From assembly GCF_900199545.1 (NCBI RefSeq), contig NZ_LT962670.1:328662-392661 (forward strand): a stretch of DNA of 64,000 bases, in the 5' to 3' direction. Source of the stretch: Raoultibacter massiliensis. Lineage in GTDB: Bacteria > Actinomycetota > Coriobacteriia > Coriobacteriales > Eggerthellaceae. The notes beneath the pieces were generated by a model. That model ran no database searches, had not been told where the DNA came from, and worked only from the letters and a program-made list of their open reading frames with translations. Shown here piece by piece: positions 36,331 to 44,888 of the stretch. The position numbers and the translations under genes are program-made. The stretch's first letter is position 1, and every line of letters begins with the position of its first letter.

Positions 36331-38685
36331 ATGAGAAAACGCATCTACGAGATCGTGCAGCGCGCCCAGCCTGGGGATGCGCTCAGCCGCGCCTACGATG
36401 TATTCATCGTCGTCGTGGCGTTCGTCAGCTTGATTCCCCTGATGTTCAAAGAGCAGGATGGCGTGCTGACGATGCTCGACGTGGTAACGGTCTACATCCT
36501 GTTCTTCGATTACGTTCTGCGGTGGATGACGCATGATCTCAAGACGGGGCAAGGGGGCTGGAAGACGTTCGCGAAGTATCCGTTCACGCCGCTCGCCATC
36601 GTCGATCTGCTCGCCATCCTCCCGTCGCTCGGCGTGCTTCCGCAAACGTTCAGGTTCCTGCGCGTATTGCGCGTTGCGAAGATATTCCGGTATTCCAAAA
36701 ACCTTATGATCGTGGGAAACGTGTTCAAGGCGGAGCGCAAGACGCTGCTATCCGTGCTCGTCGTAGCCATCGCCTACATCTTCGTGTCGGGACTCATCAT
36801 GTTCGTCAACGAACCCGATACGTTCGAGCATTTTTTCGAGGCGCTGTACTGGGCGACGACGGCGCTCACGACGGTCGGCTATGGCGACGTGTCGCCCATG
36901 ACCGATCTGGGGCGGGGAATCTCGATGGCGTCTTCCCTGTTCGGCATCGCCGTCATTGCGCTTCCGGCCGGCATTATAACCGGCGGATACCTTGAAGAAA
37001 TCCGGAAAAGCCAGGCGGATCATGCGGCGTACTTCCATTCGGCGATACCGGGCCGCTACAAAGGAAAGCCTCTGCATGCCTATATTAACGTGGGGGAGTA
37101 TGCGAGGGCGCATCCTAAGGTCATGTACTACCTGAAAATCATGGCACTCGGCGTTGCGCTCGATATCGTTTTGTACGATCTCGTTTCATGGCTCGGACTG
37201 CCGCTCTGGCTCGATACGGCAGGCACCGCCCTCGTCGCCGTTGTGCTCGAGCCCGCCGCCGCGCTCATCGTCGGCTTCATCGATAATCTGTATTTGGCGA
37301 TCGTGTTTCAGAATGCGGGCAACCTTCTGTACTTCGCCCTGTCGGCGATCGTCGCTTTGGTCTATGGTATTCTTTTCGCCAAAGGCAGAAAGATTACGGG
37401 GCGCTCGATCGGGTTCGCCGTGCTGTTCCTTGTTGTGGCGAGCGCAGTTATCTCGACGCTTCTGAGCTACGCGTTCGACGGCGGCGTCCCCACGCTTGCG
37501 GGTACGGTGAACTACTGGGAGATTCTCGTGGAGTGGGGCGTTCCCGCCCCGCTTGCCTGCTTCTTCGCGATCGCTTTGGACAAGCTTGTCGATTCCATCG
37601 GCGTATTCGCGATCGTTATGGGAGCGGCCCGCCTCTTCAAGCCGAGGACATTCGCTTCGGACGACGTGCAGGGCCTTCCGAGCGTGGAATTGAAAGGCGG
37701 GGCAGCCGTGGTGCATTGCATACCTGAAGCGCCTATCGAGACAGACGAGGATATGGTTCTCGGCATTGATGTGGGTGGAACGTCGACGAAGATCGGCATC
37801 TTCACCGTAAGCGGGACGTTGCTTTCCCGCCACGCGTTTCCGACGGTAGCCGTTCGGGCCGACGGATCTTTCGCGAAGCTTGACGAGGGATACGATGCGG
37901 TGCTTTCGCGCATCGGCGTAGAATCGAGCAGAATCGTTTCGATCGGCTTGGCGGTTCCCGGCATGATAGCTGCGGAAGACTCGCTGAGGCTCTGCCCGAA
38001 CGTCGATCTCGATCTGCGGGCGTACAAATCGTATCTGCGCGTACGGTTCGCCCGCGCTTCGGTTCACGTGATGAACGATGCCGACGCCGCAGTGCTCGGC
38101 GACATGTGGAAGGGAAGCGCTGCGGAGCGCGGAGCCACCACATTCGCGCTGCTGACACTGGGTACGGGCGTCGGTGCCGGGGTTGTCGTGAACGGCAAGC
38201 TGATTTCCGGCAACAACGGGGCGGTGGGCGAAATCGGGCATCTGTGCGTCGATCCTGCGAGCGATGTCGCCTGCGGGTGCGGAAGGACGGGGTGCCTTGA
38301 GCAGTTCGCCTCGGCGGGGGCCCTTGTGCGGATGGCGACCGAGTATGCAAGCGATGGGTGGGGCGGCTACGAGAGCGCGAAAGACGTGTTCGATGCCGCA
38401 GGGGCCGGCGACAAGGCGGCCCGTGCCGCGATTGAACGGTTCGCCGACCGACTGGCTTTCGGGCTTTCCCAGATGGCATGTTTGCTCGATCCCGAACTGT
38501 TCGTTCTCGGGGGCGGTCTGTCGGTTTCTGCGGAGGCGTTCATCGGAGTCGTGCGCGAGCGCTACAGGGGCTATGCGCTCGAGGTTTGCCGTTCGACGCC
38601 TATCGTCGCTTCCGCTTTGGGCAACGATTGCGGCATGTACGGTGCGGCGTATCGGGCGATGAAGAAGCTCGGCCCTGCGGGATAG
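36331..38685 (+). CDS. Voltage-gated K+ channel / ECF-S-like membrane module / ROK kinase fusion
   Basis: One uninterrupted 784-residue frame. Residues about 20-225 are a six-helix K+ channel with a charged S4 (FRFLRVLRVAKIFRYSK, basic residue every third position) and selectivity filter TTVGYGD at 180-186. Residues about 265-435 form a second membrane module; LWLDTAGTALVAVVLEPAAA and the following helices resemble ECF-transporter S components. Residues 476-784 are a ROK sugar kinase: GIDVGGTSTKIGI, MNDADAAVLGDMW (catalytic Asp), LTLGTGVGAGVVVNG, and the zinc site with His637 and Cys648/650/655. I chose ATG 36331; the frame is open upstream without channel homology. No known family has this order to my knowledge. 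Confidence 0.9.
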   Translation: MRKRIYEIVQRAQPGDALSRAYDVFIVVVAFVSLIPLMFKEQDGVLTMLDVVTVYILFFDYVLRWMTHDLKTGQGGWKTFAKYPFTPLAIVDLLAILPSLGVLPQTFRFLRVLRVAKIFRYSKNLMIVGNVFKAERKTLLSVLVVAIAYIFVSGLIMFVNEPDTFEHFFEALYWATTALTTVGYGDVSPMTDLGRGISMASSLFGIAVIALPAGIITGGYLEEIRKSQADHAAYFHSAIPGRYKGKPLHAYINVGEYARAHPKVMYYLKIMALGVALDIVLYDLVSWLGLPLWLDTAGTALVAVVLEPAAALIVGFIDNLYLAIVFQNAGNLLYFALSAIVALVYGILFAKGRKITGRSIGFAVLFLVVASAVISTLLSYAFDGGVPTLAGTVNYWEILVEWGVPAPLACFFAIALDKLVDSIGVFAIVMGAARLFKPRTFASDDVQGLPSVELKGGAAVVHCIPEAPIETDEDMVLGIDVGGTSTKIGIFTVSGTLLSRHAFPTVAVRADGSFAKLDEGYDAVLSRIGVESSRIVSIGLAVPGMIAAEDSLRLCPNVDLDLRAYKSYLRVRFARASVHVMNDADAAVLGDMWKGSAAERGATTFALLTLGTGVGAGVVVNGKLISGNNGAVGEIGHLCVDPASDVACGCGRTGCLEQFASAGALVRMATEYASDGWGGYESAKDVFDAAGAGDKAARAAIERFADRLAFGLSQMACLLDPELFVLGGGLSVSAEAFIGVVRERYRGYALEVCRSTPIVASALGNDCGMYGAAYRAMKKLGPAG

Positions 38686-38995
38686 GGCAGCTTGCTGCAT
38701 GGGGCGTCGCCCGTCTTGCAGTGCGAATTCGGTCATATGGGGTAAAGCCGATCGAACGGGATGGACGCAAGCCGGATGAAGCTTTGGGAACGGTGCCGTG
38801 CGGCAAGCCCGTCGGTCCATATTGTGCAGGGGGCTTATCCGCGCAGATATCTTGCTGCGAACCTATTCATGCAAACCGCCGCCTCCGTATTCTTTTTCGA
38901 CGTGTGGAAAGTGAATATTTTTTATCGATATACAATAATTGACGTGTCGTGGGGCACCCTCTATTCCAATTGATGAGGCATTAGCGTTTATATTT
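38686..38995. other. Gene-free upstream region of the amidinotransferase
   Basis: AT content rises sharply toward 38900-39000. Short frames here lack ribosome sites and homology. The regulatory repeats and promoter follow at 38996-39103. Confidence 0.5.
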
Positions 38996-39094
38996 TGTGC
39001 ACTTGAACAAAAATAGTGCCAAAAGTGATCAAAAACGTTCGTAAAAAAATCTTGCACGTGAACAAAAATATTTCTTGCACTTGCACAAAAATGA
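38996..39094 (+). repeat. Three 21-bp direct repeats, candidate operators
   Basis: Copies at 38996-39016, 39051-39071 and 39074-39094 share the pattern (C/T)(T/G)TGCAC(T/G)TG(A/C)ACAAAAAT. They match at about 17-19 of 21 positions. Spacing is 55 and 23 bp. Copy 3 overlaps the -35 element. A dedicated regulator is likely. Confidence 0.7.
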
Positions 39095-39103
39095 TGGTAT
39101 ACC
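39075..39103 (+). promoter_or_regulatory. Promoter of the amidinotransferase gene
   Basis: TTGCAC (39075-39080), a 17-bp spacer and TATACC (39098-39103) form a good sigma-70-type promoter. The transcript would have a leader of about 170 nt. Confidence 0.65.
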
Positions 39104-39245
39104 ATAGGCAAGGGCAAAACTGGCATAGAAAATGCCACGGAGGAATCGGGGATTCCACAAGCACGGCAGAGTCCCTTTGCGTGTTCCTGCAGCCGCGGTA
39201 CTTATGCTGGGAAGCTGCATCAGGTAGTGCGCCACTTACACATTT

Positions 39246-39262
39246 GGAAGGCGTCGCCTTCC
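39246..39262 (+). promoter_or_regulatory. Leader hairpin before the amidinotransferase ribosome site
   Basis: GGAAGGC-GTC-GCCTTCC is a perfect 7-bp stem with a 3-nt loop, ending 4 nt before AAAGGA. It may tune translation. Confidence 0.4.
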
Positions 39263-39277
39263 AGAAAGGAGACTGTC

Positions 39278-40426
39278 ATGGCGAAGATAGTCAACTCTTG
39301 GAACGACTGGGATCCGTTGAAGCGCGTTATTGTCGGCCGTTGCGACAATTCTATGATTCCCCCCGAGGAGCCCGCGACTTCCGAGAAGGTTCCCGTTGAT
39401 TCCGAGATGCGCGGCATGTGGGGCCTCCGTCCGCTCGCAACCGTCGAGCGCGGCAACGAATGCCTCGAGAACCTCGTCAAGATCCTTGAGAGCCGCGGCG
39501 TTCAGGTAGACCGCCCGACTCCGCTCCAGTGGAACCAGGCCATCGGCACTCCCGATTTCCGCAACGACTCCATGATGACCTGCATGCCTCCCCGTGACAT
39601 TCTGCTCACCATCGGAAACGAGATCATGGCTTCTGCGAACTCCTTCCGTTGCCGTTATTTCGAGTATCTGGCTTACTGGCCGCTCATGAAGCAGTACTTC
39701 GACGAGGATCCCCAATTCAAGTGGACCCAGGCTCCCCGTCCGCGCCTGACCGACGCTTCCTACAAGCACAACTACTACGACGAGAAGATCTCGCTCGAAG
39801 AGCGCCTCATCCGCACGGCCAACAAAGACTTCGTCACCACCGAAGTCGAGCCGATGTGGGATGCCGCCGATGTGATGCGCATGGGCAAGGACCTGTTCAT
39901 CCAGCACGGCCTTACCACCAACCGCACCGCTATGGAATGGTTCCAGCGTTACTACCCCGATCTGCGCGTCCATGCCGTGAATTTCCCCGGCGACCCGTAT
40001 CCGATCCACATCGACGCCACCTTCGTGCCGCTTCGTCCGGGCCTGATCATCAACAACCCGGTTCGCCACCTGCCCGAAGAGCAGCGCGCTATCTTCGAGG
40101 CCAACGATTGGCAGATCGTCGATGCTGCTCAGCCGGCTCACGACGAGCCGCCGGCGCTGTGCTACAGCTCGGTGTGGCTGTCCATGAACTGCCTCGTGCT
40201 CGACCCGAAGACCGTTATCGTCGAGGCTTCCGAAGTGTATCAGCAGGAGCAGATGGACAAGCTCGGTATGAACGTCATCCCCTGCGATCTGCGTGACGCC
40301 TATCCGTTCGGCGGCGGCCTGCACTGCTCCACCGCCGACGTCTACCGCGAAGGCGGCTGCGAGGATTACTTCCCGAACCGCGTCAAGGATTCGACGCTCA
40401 TCCATCCGGAGATGTGGAACGACTAA
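39278..40426 (+). CDS. Arginine:glycine amidinotransferase-like enzyme
   Basis: A 382-residue amidinotransferase strikingly like vertebrate AGAT: WDAADVMRMGKDLF carries the catalytic Asp195, YPIHIDATFVPLRPG the His244, and FGGGLHCSTADVYREGG the nucleophile Cys350; WLSMNCLVLD matches the AGAT core. AGAT moves the amidino group of arginine to an amine, giving ornithine and guanidinoacetate with glycine. The real acceptor is unknown. The start at 39278 has AAAGGA 7 nt upstream. The gene has its own promoter and a strong terminator before the next gene. Its codon use is strongly biased toward C-ending codons, suggesting high expression. Confidence 0.9.
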   Translation: MAKIVNSWNDWDPLKRVIVGRCDNSMIPPEEPATSEKVPVDSEMRGMWGLRPLATVERGNECLENLVKILESRGVQVDRPTPLQWNQAIGTPDFRNDSMMTCMPPRDILLTIGNEIMASANSFRCRYFEYLAYWPLMKQYFDEDPQFKWTQAPRPRLTDASYKHNYYDEKISLEERLIRTANKDFVTTEVEPMWDAADVMRMGKDLFIQHGLTTNRTAMEWFQRYYPDLRVHAVNFPGDPYPIHIDATFVPLRPGLIINNPVRHLPEEQRAIFEANDWQIVDAAQPAHDEPPALCYSSVWLSMNCLVLDPKTVIVEASEVYQQEQMDKLGMNVIPCDLRDAYPFGGGLHCSTADVYREGGCEDYFPNRVKDSTLIHPEMWND

Positions 40427-40483
40427 GTTCTCGCAACCCGCTCGTTTTACTGCTACTACCGATTCAAGACCAGTCGATAGAAA

Positions 40484-40525
40484 GGGGGTTTGGTCGCTTA
40501 AGCGAACCAAACCCCCGTTTTGTTT
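40484..40525 (+). terminator. Strong terminator after the amidinotransferase
   Basis: GGGGGTTTGGT-CGCTT pairs with AAGCG-A-ACCAAACCCCC (16 bp, one bulge), followed by GTTTTGTTTT. Some read-through into the transporter 170 bp downstream is possible. Confidence 0.92.
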
Positions 40526-40694
40526 TGGGGCATACCACCCCTTAGGTCGTTGCATGCTTAAACCCATCGCATGCCGAAGGCGAAGCGGCTTTTCGCACGA
40601 CTTGGCCTCGATTTCGCCCTGCGATGGGCAGCGCCTCCCGTGCTGCGCATCCGACGACCGCCCTCATTTCCCTGCTACTGGTTAAGGAGGACCA

Positions 40695-41849
40695 ATGGCG
40701 GATAACAATGATCTCAACCCCATGGGGACAGAGAAGAAAAACGGGAACGGCAAAGACGGATCCGGCGGATACAAGATGAGGGTGGGCTTCGGTACCATCG
40801 CCATGCTGATCTCTGCCACGGGCATGGGCCTCGTACCGCTGTTCAGCCGTTGGGCTACGCGCACCGATATGTTCGACGGTACGGCGGGGTTCAACGCCGG
40901 AGATAGCATCGGGGCGCTCATGGCGGTCGGACGCATGGGCATGGGCGTCATATTCTTCGTGATCCTGCTTCTTGCCACCCATAAAGTGCATGTATTCAAG
41001 AAGCTCAAACTAACGCCCGCCATAGCGCTCGGCGGCCTCATGATCGGTCTGTCGCTTGCGTGCTACGTGACGTCGACGCTTTTGACCACGGTGTCGAATG
41101 CGGTGCTCTTCATCTACATCGGCCCTGTCATCTGCGTTTTGCTGGCGCGAATCTTCCGTAAGGAGCCCATGTCGAAGCTGCAGTGGGTTTGCTTGCTTGC
41201 GGTGTTCATCGGCATGCTGTTCGGCAACAACCTCATGGGATTCAATGAAAGCGGCTTTTTCATCGATTTCAATCTGCAAACGTCGACGCCCGAATTCCCC
41301 ATGAAGGGAATCGGCGATATGTTCGGCCTCGCATCCGGCGTGTTCTACGGCGCGTCCATGTTCTTCAACGGCTACCGCAAAGACGCCGACACCACGGCCC
41401 GCGGCGTATGGAATTTCATCTTCGCAGTAGTCGGCGCCGGCGCCGTGACCATCATCCTCAACTCGCTCGGCTCGTCGCCGGATATGGCGAACTGGGCTCT
41501 CAATGTGCACTTCACGCCGTTTAACTGGGCCGGCGCCGTTCTTCTGTGGATCATCTGCGGGCCCATCGCCCTCGGGTTCTTGCTGGTTGCCGGGCGCAAT
41601 CTTCCCGCAGCCGACTACGGGACCATTGCGTATTGGGAGGTCCCCGTCGCGATCTTCGTCGGGCTCGTCGTCTTCGGCGAGGCGCTTACCGTCAACACGA
41701 TTATCGGCGGCATACTCATTATCGGAGGCGGCGCCGTGCCCTCTATCAAAGGCATGATTGCGGGGCGCAAGCTCAAGCAGCAGGAGGAAATCAGCCAAAA
41801 GCTTGCCGCCCATCTTGAAGAGGAAGAAAGCAAAGAAGGGTTGAGCTAG
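40695..41849 (+). CDS. EamA/DMT-superfamily transporter, likely partner of the amidinotransferase
   Basis: A 384-residue membrane protein with ten predicted helices in two EamA repeats: residues about 30-165 (ending VSNAVLFIYIGPVICVLLAR) and about 205-365 (ending YGTIAYWEVPVAIFVGLVVFGEALT). It is longer than the usual 300 residues because of charged N- and C-terminal tails and an extended loop (FIDFNLQTSTPEF). AAGGAGG precedes the ATG. Position next to the amidinotransferase suggests export of a guanidino compound or exchange of substrates, which is inference only. Confidence 0.85.
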   Translation: MADNNDLNPMGTEKKNGNGKDGSGGYKMRVGFGTIAMLISATGMGLVPLFSRWATRTDMFDGTAGFNAGDSIGALMAVGRMGMGVIFFVILLLATHKVHVFKKLKLTPAIALGGLMIGLSLACYVTSTLLTTVSNAVLFIYIGPVICVLLARIFRKEPMSKLQWVCLLAVFIGMLFGNNLMGFNESGFFIDFNLQTSTPEFPMKGIGDMFGLASGVFYGASMFFNGYRKDADTTARGVWNFIFAVVGAGAVTIILNSLGSSPDMANWALNVHFTPFNWAGAVLLWIICGPIALGFLLVAGRNLPAADYGTIAYWEVPVAIFVGLVVFGEALTVNTIIGGILIIGGGAVPSIKGMIAGRKLKQQEEISQKLAAHLEEEESKEGLS

Positions 41850-42021
41850 ATTCTGCGATACGCACTCGGCCGCGTGTTCCTGCTTACGGTGAACGAGATA
41901 ACGAAGCGCAGGCGAGCAGCCGACCGACGGGACGGTTGGCTGCTCGGCAGAATAGCGTGGAGGTTGTCGGGCGGTTGAGGCGTTTTATGTATGCTCGGAT
42001 GAGCAGAAAGAGGTGTGGCAC

Positions 42022-42582
42022 ATGAAGATGACGAACAATCTGACCCACATTGCTACCGAGGTCGAGTTCGAAGCTGCAATGAGCGAAGAGGAGCTTGCCT
42101 GCGTGTTCGAGCGGCTGGGCATTCCCGGCTTTCCCGCAGAGCTCGACATTGCGGAGCGCACGGAAGATCACGTGCAGATGATGTCGCTCGAATCGCTGCT
42201 TGCGTTTGCGAAGGCGAACGGCGCGGGGGCGGTTGCCTACGACGTGACGTACTTCCCGCATGCGGACGACGAAGAGGTTGCTTACCAGCTCAAGCAGCTG
42301 GCCCGCGATTTGGAGATCAGCGCCGAAGTCATTCGCGACGTGTGCGCAGATGAGATCAAGGAGTATCTGGCGCTCGACAAGAAGCGCAACGCCGATCTTC
42401 CCGTGCACAGCATCGTGGAGGCGTATGTCGGCGGAACCGCGTTCGCCTGGTACGGCATGAATGATTACCCGCGGCTGAAGCGCGTCATCTTGAGCAAGCT
42501 CGCCAAGGGCGGCCAGAAGGCGAAGCGTTCGTTCATCGACCGCGTGAGCAGGGCGCAAGTCGAGCTGCTCGAAGATTACTGA
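42022..42582 (+). CDS. Uncharacterised 186-residue cytoplasmic protein
   Basis: I do not recognise this protein. It is acidic in the N-terminal half and basic near the C-terminus (KLAKGGQKAKRSFIDRVSR). It has no signal, membrane helix or known motif; the sequence suggests mixed alpha/beta (GAGAVAYDVTYFPHADDEEVAYQLKQL). An AAAGAGG site precedes ATG 42022. It stands alone between the EamA transporter and the MHS transporter. A good codon pattern and ribosome site support it being real. Confidence 0.75.
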   Translation: MKMTNNLTHIATEVEFEAAMSEEELACVFERLGIPGFPAELDIAERTEDHVQMMSLESLLAFAKANGAGAVAYDVTYFPHADDEEVAYQLKQLARDLEISAEVIRDVCADEIKEYLALDKKRNADLPVHSIVEAYVGGTAFAWYGMNDYPRLKRVILSKLAKGGQKAKRSFIDRVSRAQVELLEDY

Positions 42583-42705
42583 TTGTTTACAAGGTAGGTC
42601 TACTGACTGCACATATTGTTACATGATGACGAGAATCTTAGTTTTTAGGGGTATTATGCTCTAGAGGCAAGGCTATCCATTCCCGTCTTGGAAGGAGGGC
42701 TTCAC

Positions 42706-42786
42706 ATGAACTACGCGTTTCGCGGAAGGTTCCGCGCGCACATGAACGAGGCCGCACATTTCTTAGGGGATTATCATGAATGCTGA
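42706..42786 (+). CDS. 26-residue leader peptide overlapping the MHS transporter start
   Basis: The sequence GGAAGGAGGG, the best ribosome site nearby, sits 6 nt before ATG 42706. The frame encodes MNYAFRGRFRAHMNEAAHFL plus six residues and ends in TGA 42784-42786, 11 nt inside the transporter gene. This layout suggests translational coupling or attenuation. Confidence 0.5.
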   Translation: MNYAFRGRFRAHMNEAAHFLGDYHEC

Positions 42787-44125
42787 AAAAACCATGGCAA
42801 CCGAGCCGTCGCTGCGCGAATTTTCCGAAGAAGAGAAGCACAGAACGCTCAAGAAGGTTACGTTCTCGTCGTTTCTCGGGAATTTCATCGAATGGTTCGA
42901 TTATGCGAGCTACTCGTATCTGGCAACGGTTATCGCGCTTGTCTTCTTTCCGGGCGAAGACCGCTTGGTTTCGGTTATGAGCACCTTCGCCGTTTTCGCC
43001 CTTTCGTTTCTCGTGAGGCCCATCGGTGCGATCTTCTGGGGCAACATGGGCGATAAGAGAGGCCGCAAGTGGGCTTTGTCCATTTCGATCCTCATGATGA
43101 GCGGGGCGACGTTTCTCATTGGCTGCCTGCCCGGTTACGCGGTCCTCGGCGTCGGCGCGCCGATCCTTTTGCTGGTGCTGCGCATGGTGCAGAGCTTCTC
43201 TGCAGCAGGCGAGTACGCCGGTGCGGCCACCTTCATTGCCGAATACGCGCCAAAGAACCATCGCGGCTTCTACTGCTCGATGGTTCCCGCTTCGACGGCG
43301 ACGGGCCTGCTCGTGGGTTCTCTGTTCGCCACTTTCATGTTCAACGTATGGGGCGCCGAATCGTCGTTCGTGGTCGATTGGGGCTGGCGCATTCCGTTTC
43401 TTTTGGCTTTGCCGCTTGGCTACATCACCCACTACATCCGAACGCATCTCGAGGATTCGCCGGTGTACGAGGAGATGCAGCGCAACCTGAAGCGCATGGG
43501 TTCAAGCGTGAAGAAGCCCATCCGCACGCTGTTCAAGAAGCATTTCCGCGTGTTGGTCGTTTCGTTCGGCGCCTGCGTGCTCAATGCGGTCGGGTTCTAC
43601 GCCGTGCTCACGTATTTGCCGAACTACCTTGAAACGACGCTGAGCTACGATGCGAGCTTGGCCTCCGTCATCACCACCGTCGTGTTGGTGGTCTACATCG
43701 GCTTCATTTTCCTTTCGGGGCGCATATCCGATCATTTCGGACGCAAGAAGATGTTGATTATCGCATGCGTTGGCTTCATCGTATGCACCATACCGGCATT
43801 CATGCTGTTGGGAACCAAGAACTTTTGGATCATCCTCATGGTCGAGCTTATCATGTGCTTGCTACTGACCATCAATGACGGCACCCTGTCAAGCTACCTG
43901 ACCGAGACGTTTCCCACCGATGTTCGTTATTCGGGATTCGCCTTGAGTTTCAATTTGGCCAATGCCATCTTCGGCGGATCCGCTTCGTACATCTCGTTCT
44001 GGCTGATCGACGCTACGGGCAACGATATCGCACCGGCGTTCTATATGGTGTTCATCGCCGTGCTCGCTCTGGTGGCAATGATCATGTCGCACGAACATAC
44101 GGGCAAGGATTTGTCGGAAGTGTAG
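42776..44125 (+). CDS. MHS-family MFS transporter (ProP/KgtP-like)
   Basis: A 449-residue, 12-helix major facilitator protein of the metabolite:H+ symporter family. It has the typical start GNFIEWFDYASYSYLA, motif A GNMGDKRGRKWAL, and GLGLL-equivalent RMVQSFSAAGEYAGAATFIAEYAP, which matches the ProP/ShiA/KgtP signature. The second half repeats motif A as SGRISDHFGRKKML. Substrates of this family include proline, betaine, citrate and alpha-ketoglutarate; none can be chosen. AGGGGA lies before the ATG, and a short leader peptide overlaps it. Confidence 0.9.
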   Translation: MNAEKTMATEPSLREFSEEEKHRTLKKVTFSSFLGNFIEWFDYASYSYLATVIALVFFPGEDRLVSVMSTFAVFALSFLVRPIGAIFWGNMGDKRGRKWALSISILMMSGATFLIGCLPGYAVLGVGAPILLLVLRMVQSFSAAGEYAGAATFIAEYAPKNHRGFYCSMVPASTATGLLVGSLFATFMFNVWGAESSFVVDWGWRIPFLLALPLGYITHYIRTHLEDSPVYEEMQRNLKRMGSSVKKPIRTLFKKHFRVLVVSFGACVLNAVGFYAVLTYLPNYLETTLSYDASLASVITTVVLVVYIGFIFLSGRISDHFGRKKMLIIACVGFIVCTIPAFMLLGTKNFWIILMVELIMCLLLTINDGTLSSYLTETFPTDVRYSGFALSFNLANAIFGGSASYISFWLIDATGNDIAPAFYMVFIAVLALVAMIMSHEHTGKDLSEV

Positions 44126-44195
44126 GGCCGGCCTGCTGGCTATCGAAGGATTCGAGCGGCTGCATCGTTTGCTTTGCTTGCAGCCGTCGGTTGTT

Positions 44196-44223
44196 GCCCC
44201 GCATGCCCTTTGGGCTGCGGGGC
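44196..44223 (+). terminator. Hairpin after the MHS transporter
   Basis: GCCCCGCA-T-GCCC-TTT-GGGC-TGCGGGGC forms a 12-bp stem with a single bulge and a 3-nt loop, 70 bp after the stop. There is no T-run. Confidence 0.6.
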
Positions 44224-44238
44224 GATCTGCCGTATAAT
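44210..44238 (+). promoter_or_regulatory. Candidate TetR-gene promoter
   Basis: TATAAT at 44233-44238 is a perfect -10. TTGGGC at 44210-44215, 17 bp upstream, is a weak -35 lying inside the preceding hairpin. Confidence 0.5.
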
Positions 44239-44300
44239 AGGGAGAAATACATGTGCGGGCAGCGGAGCGAACAGAGCGGGACTGTCCGATGGGAGGGCGT

Positions 44301-44888
44301 ATGGGCGAGACGTCGCAAACACCGAAATCTCTGAAGGCGCAAATCACGCGTGCATCGCTGGTGCTGGCGGCGGCGGCTCTTCTGCGCGAAGAGGGGCCGA
44401 GCGCCGTAACGTATAGAAGGGTTGCCAAGTGGGCGGGCGCCGCCTCGTCGTCGGTCGGATACTACTTCGATTCGGTGACGGAGCTTTTGCAGGAAGCAGG
44501 CCAGCACAATATCCAAATGTGGGCGCAGCGCGCCGAACGTGCGGCCGAGGCGGCTGAAAAACTCACTCCCGAAGAATGCCGCAAGAACTGCGTCGATCTG
44601 CTGATCAAGGCATGCTTGCCCGAGGATTCAACCGTGCCGGCAGCGCACTACGCCCAGCTGATCGCGGCAGCCGAATCGGAAGCGGTCACGAAAGCCTACC
44701 AGCGGGGCAGGCAGGCTCTCGATGCGGCGGTGCAGCGCATTCTCGATCGGGCGAGCGTGTCGATGTCGCCGAGGCTTGTCTACGCCATCGTCGACGGTGC
44801 CGCCGTCGCGGCGATATCCGAAGGCTACGATGTGCACGACACCGCAGCAACGCTGCTTGCCGAAGTCATTGCCGACTATATGAAGTAG
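44301..44888 (+). CDS. TetR-family regulator
   Basis: A 195-residue TetR protein. The HTH is LKAQITRASLVLAAAALL followed by GPSAVTYRRVAKWAGAASSSVGYYFDSVTELLQEA, in which the recognition helix and the YYFDS turn are typical. The C-terminal ligand domain is helical with no distinguishing motif. GGGAGG lies just upstream of ATG 44301. It follows the MHS transporter in the same direction and may regulate it or the antiporter/gadB pair downstream. Confidence 0.85.
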   Translation: MGETSQTPKSLKAQITRASLVLAAAALLREEGPSAVTYRRVAKWAGAASSSVGYYFDSVTELLQEAGQHNIQMWAQRAERAAEAAEKLTPEECRKNCVDLLIKACLPEDSTVPAAHYAQLIAAAESEAVTKAYQRGRQALDAAVQRILDRASVSMSPRLVYAIVDGAAVAAISEGYDVHDTAATLLAEVIADYMK

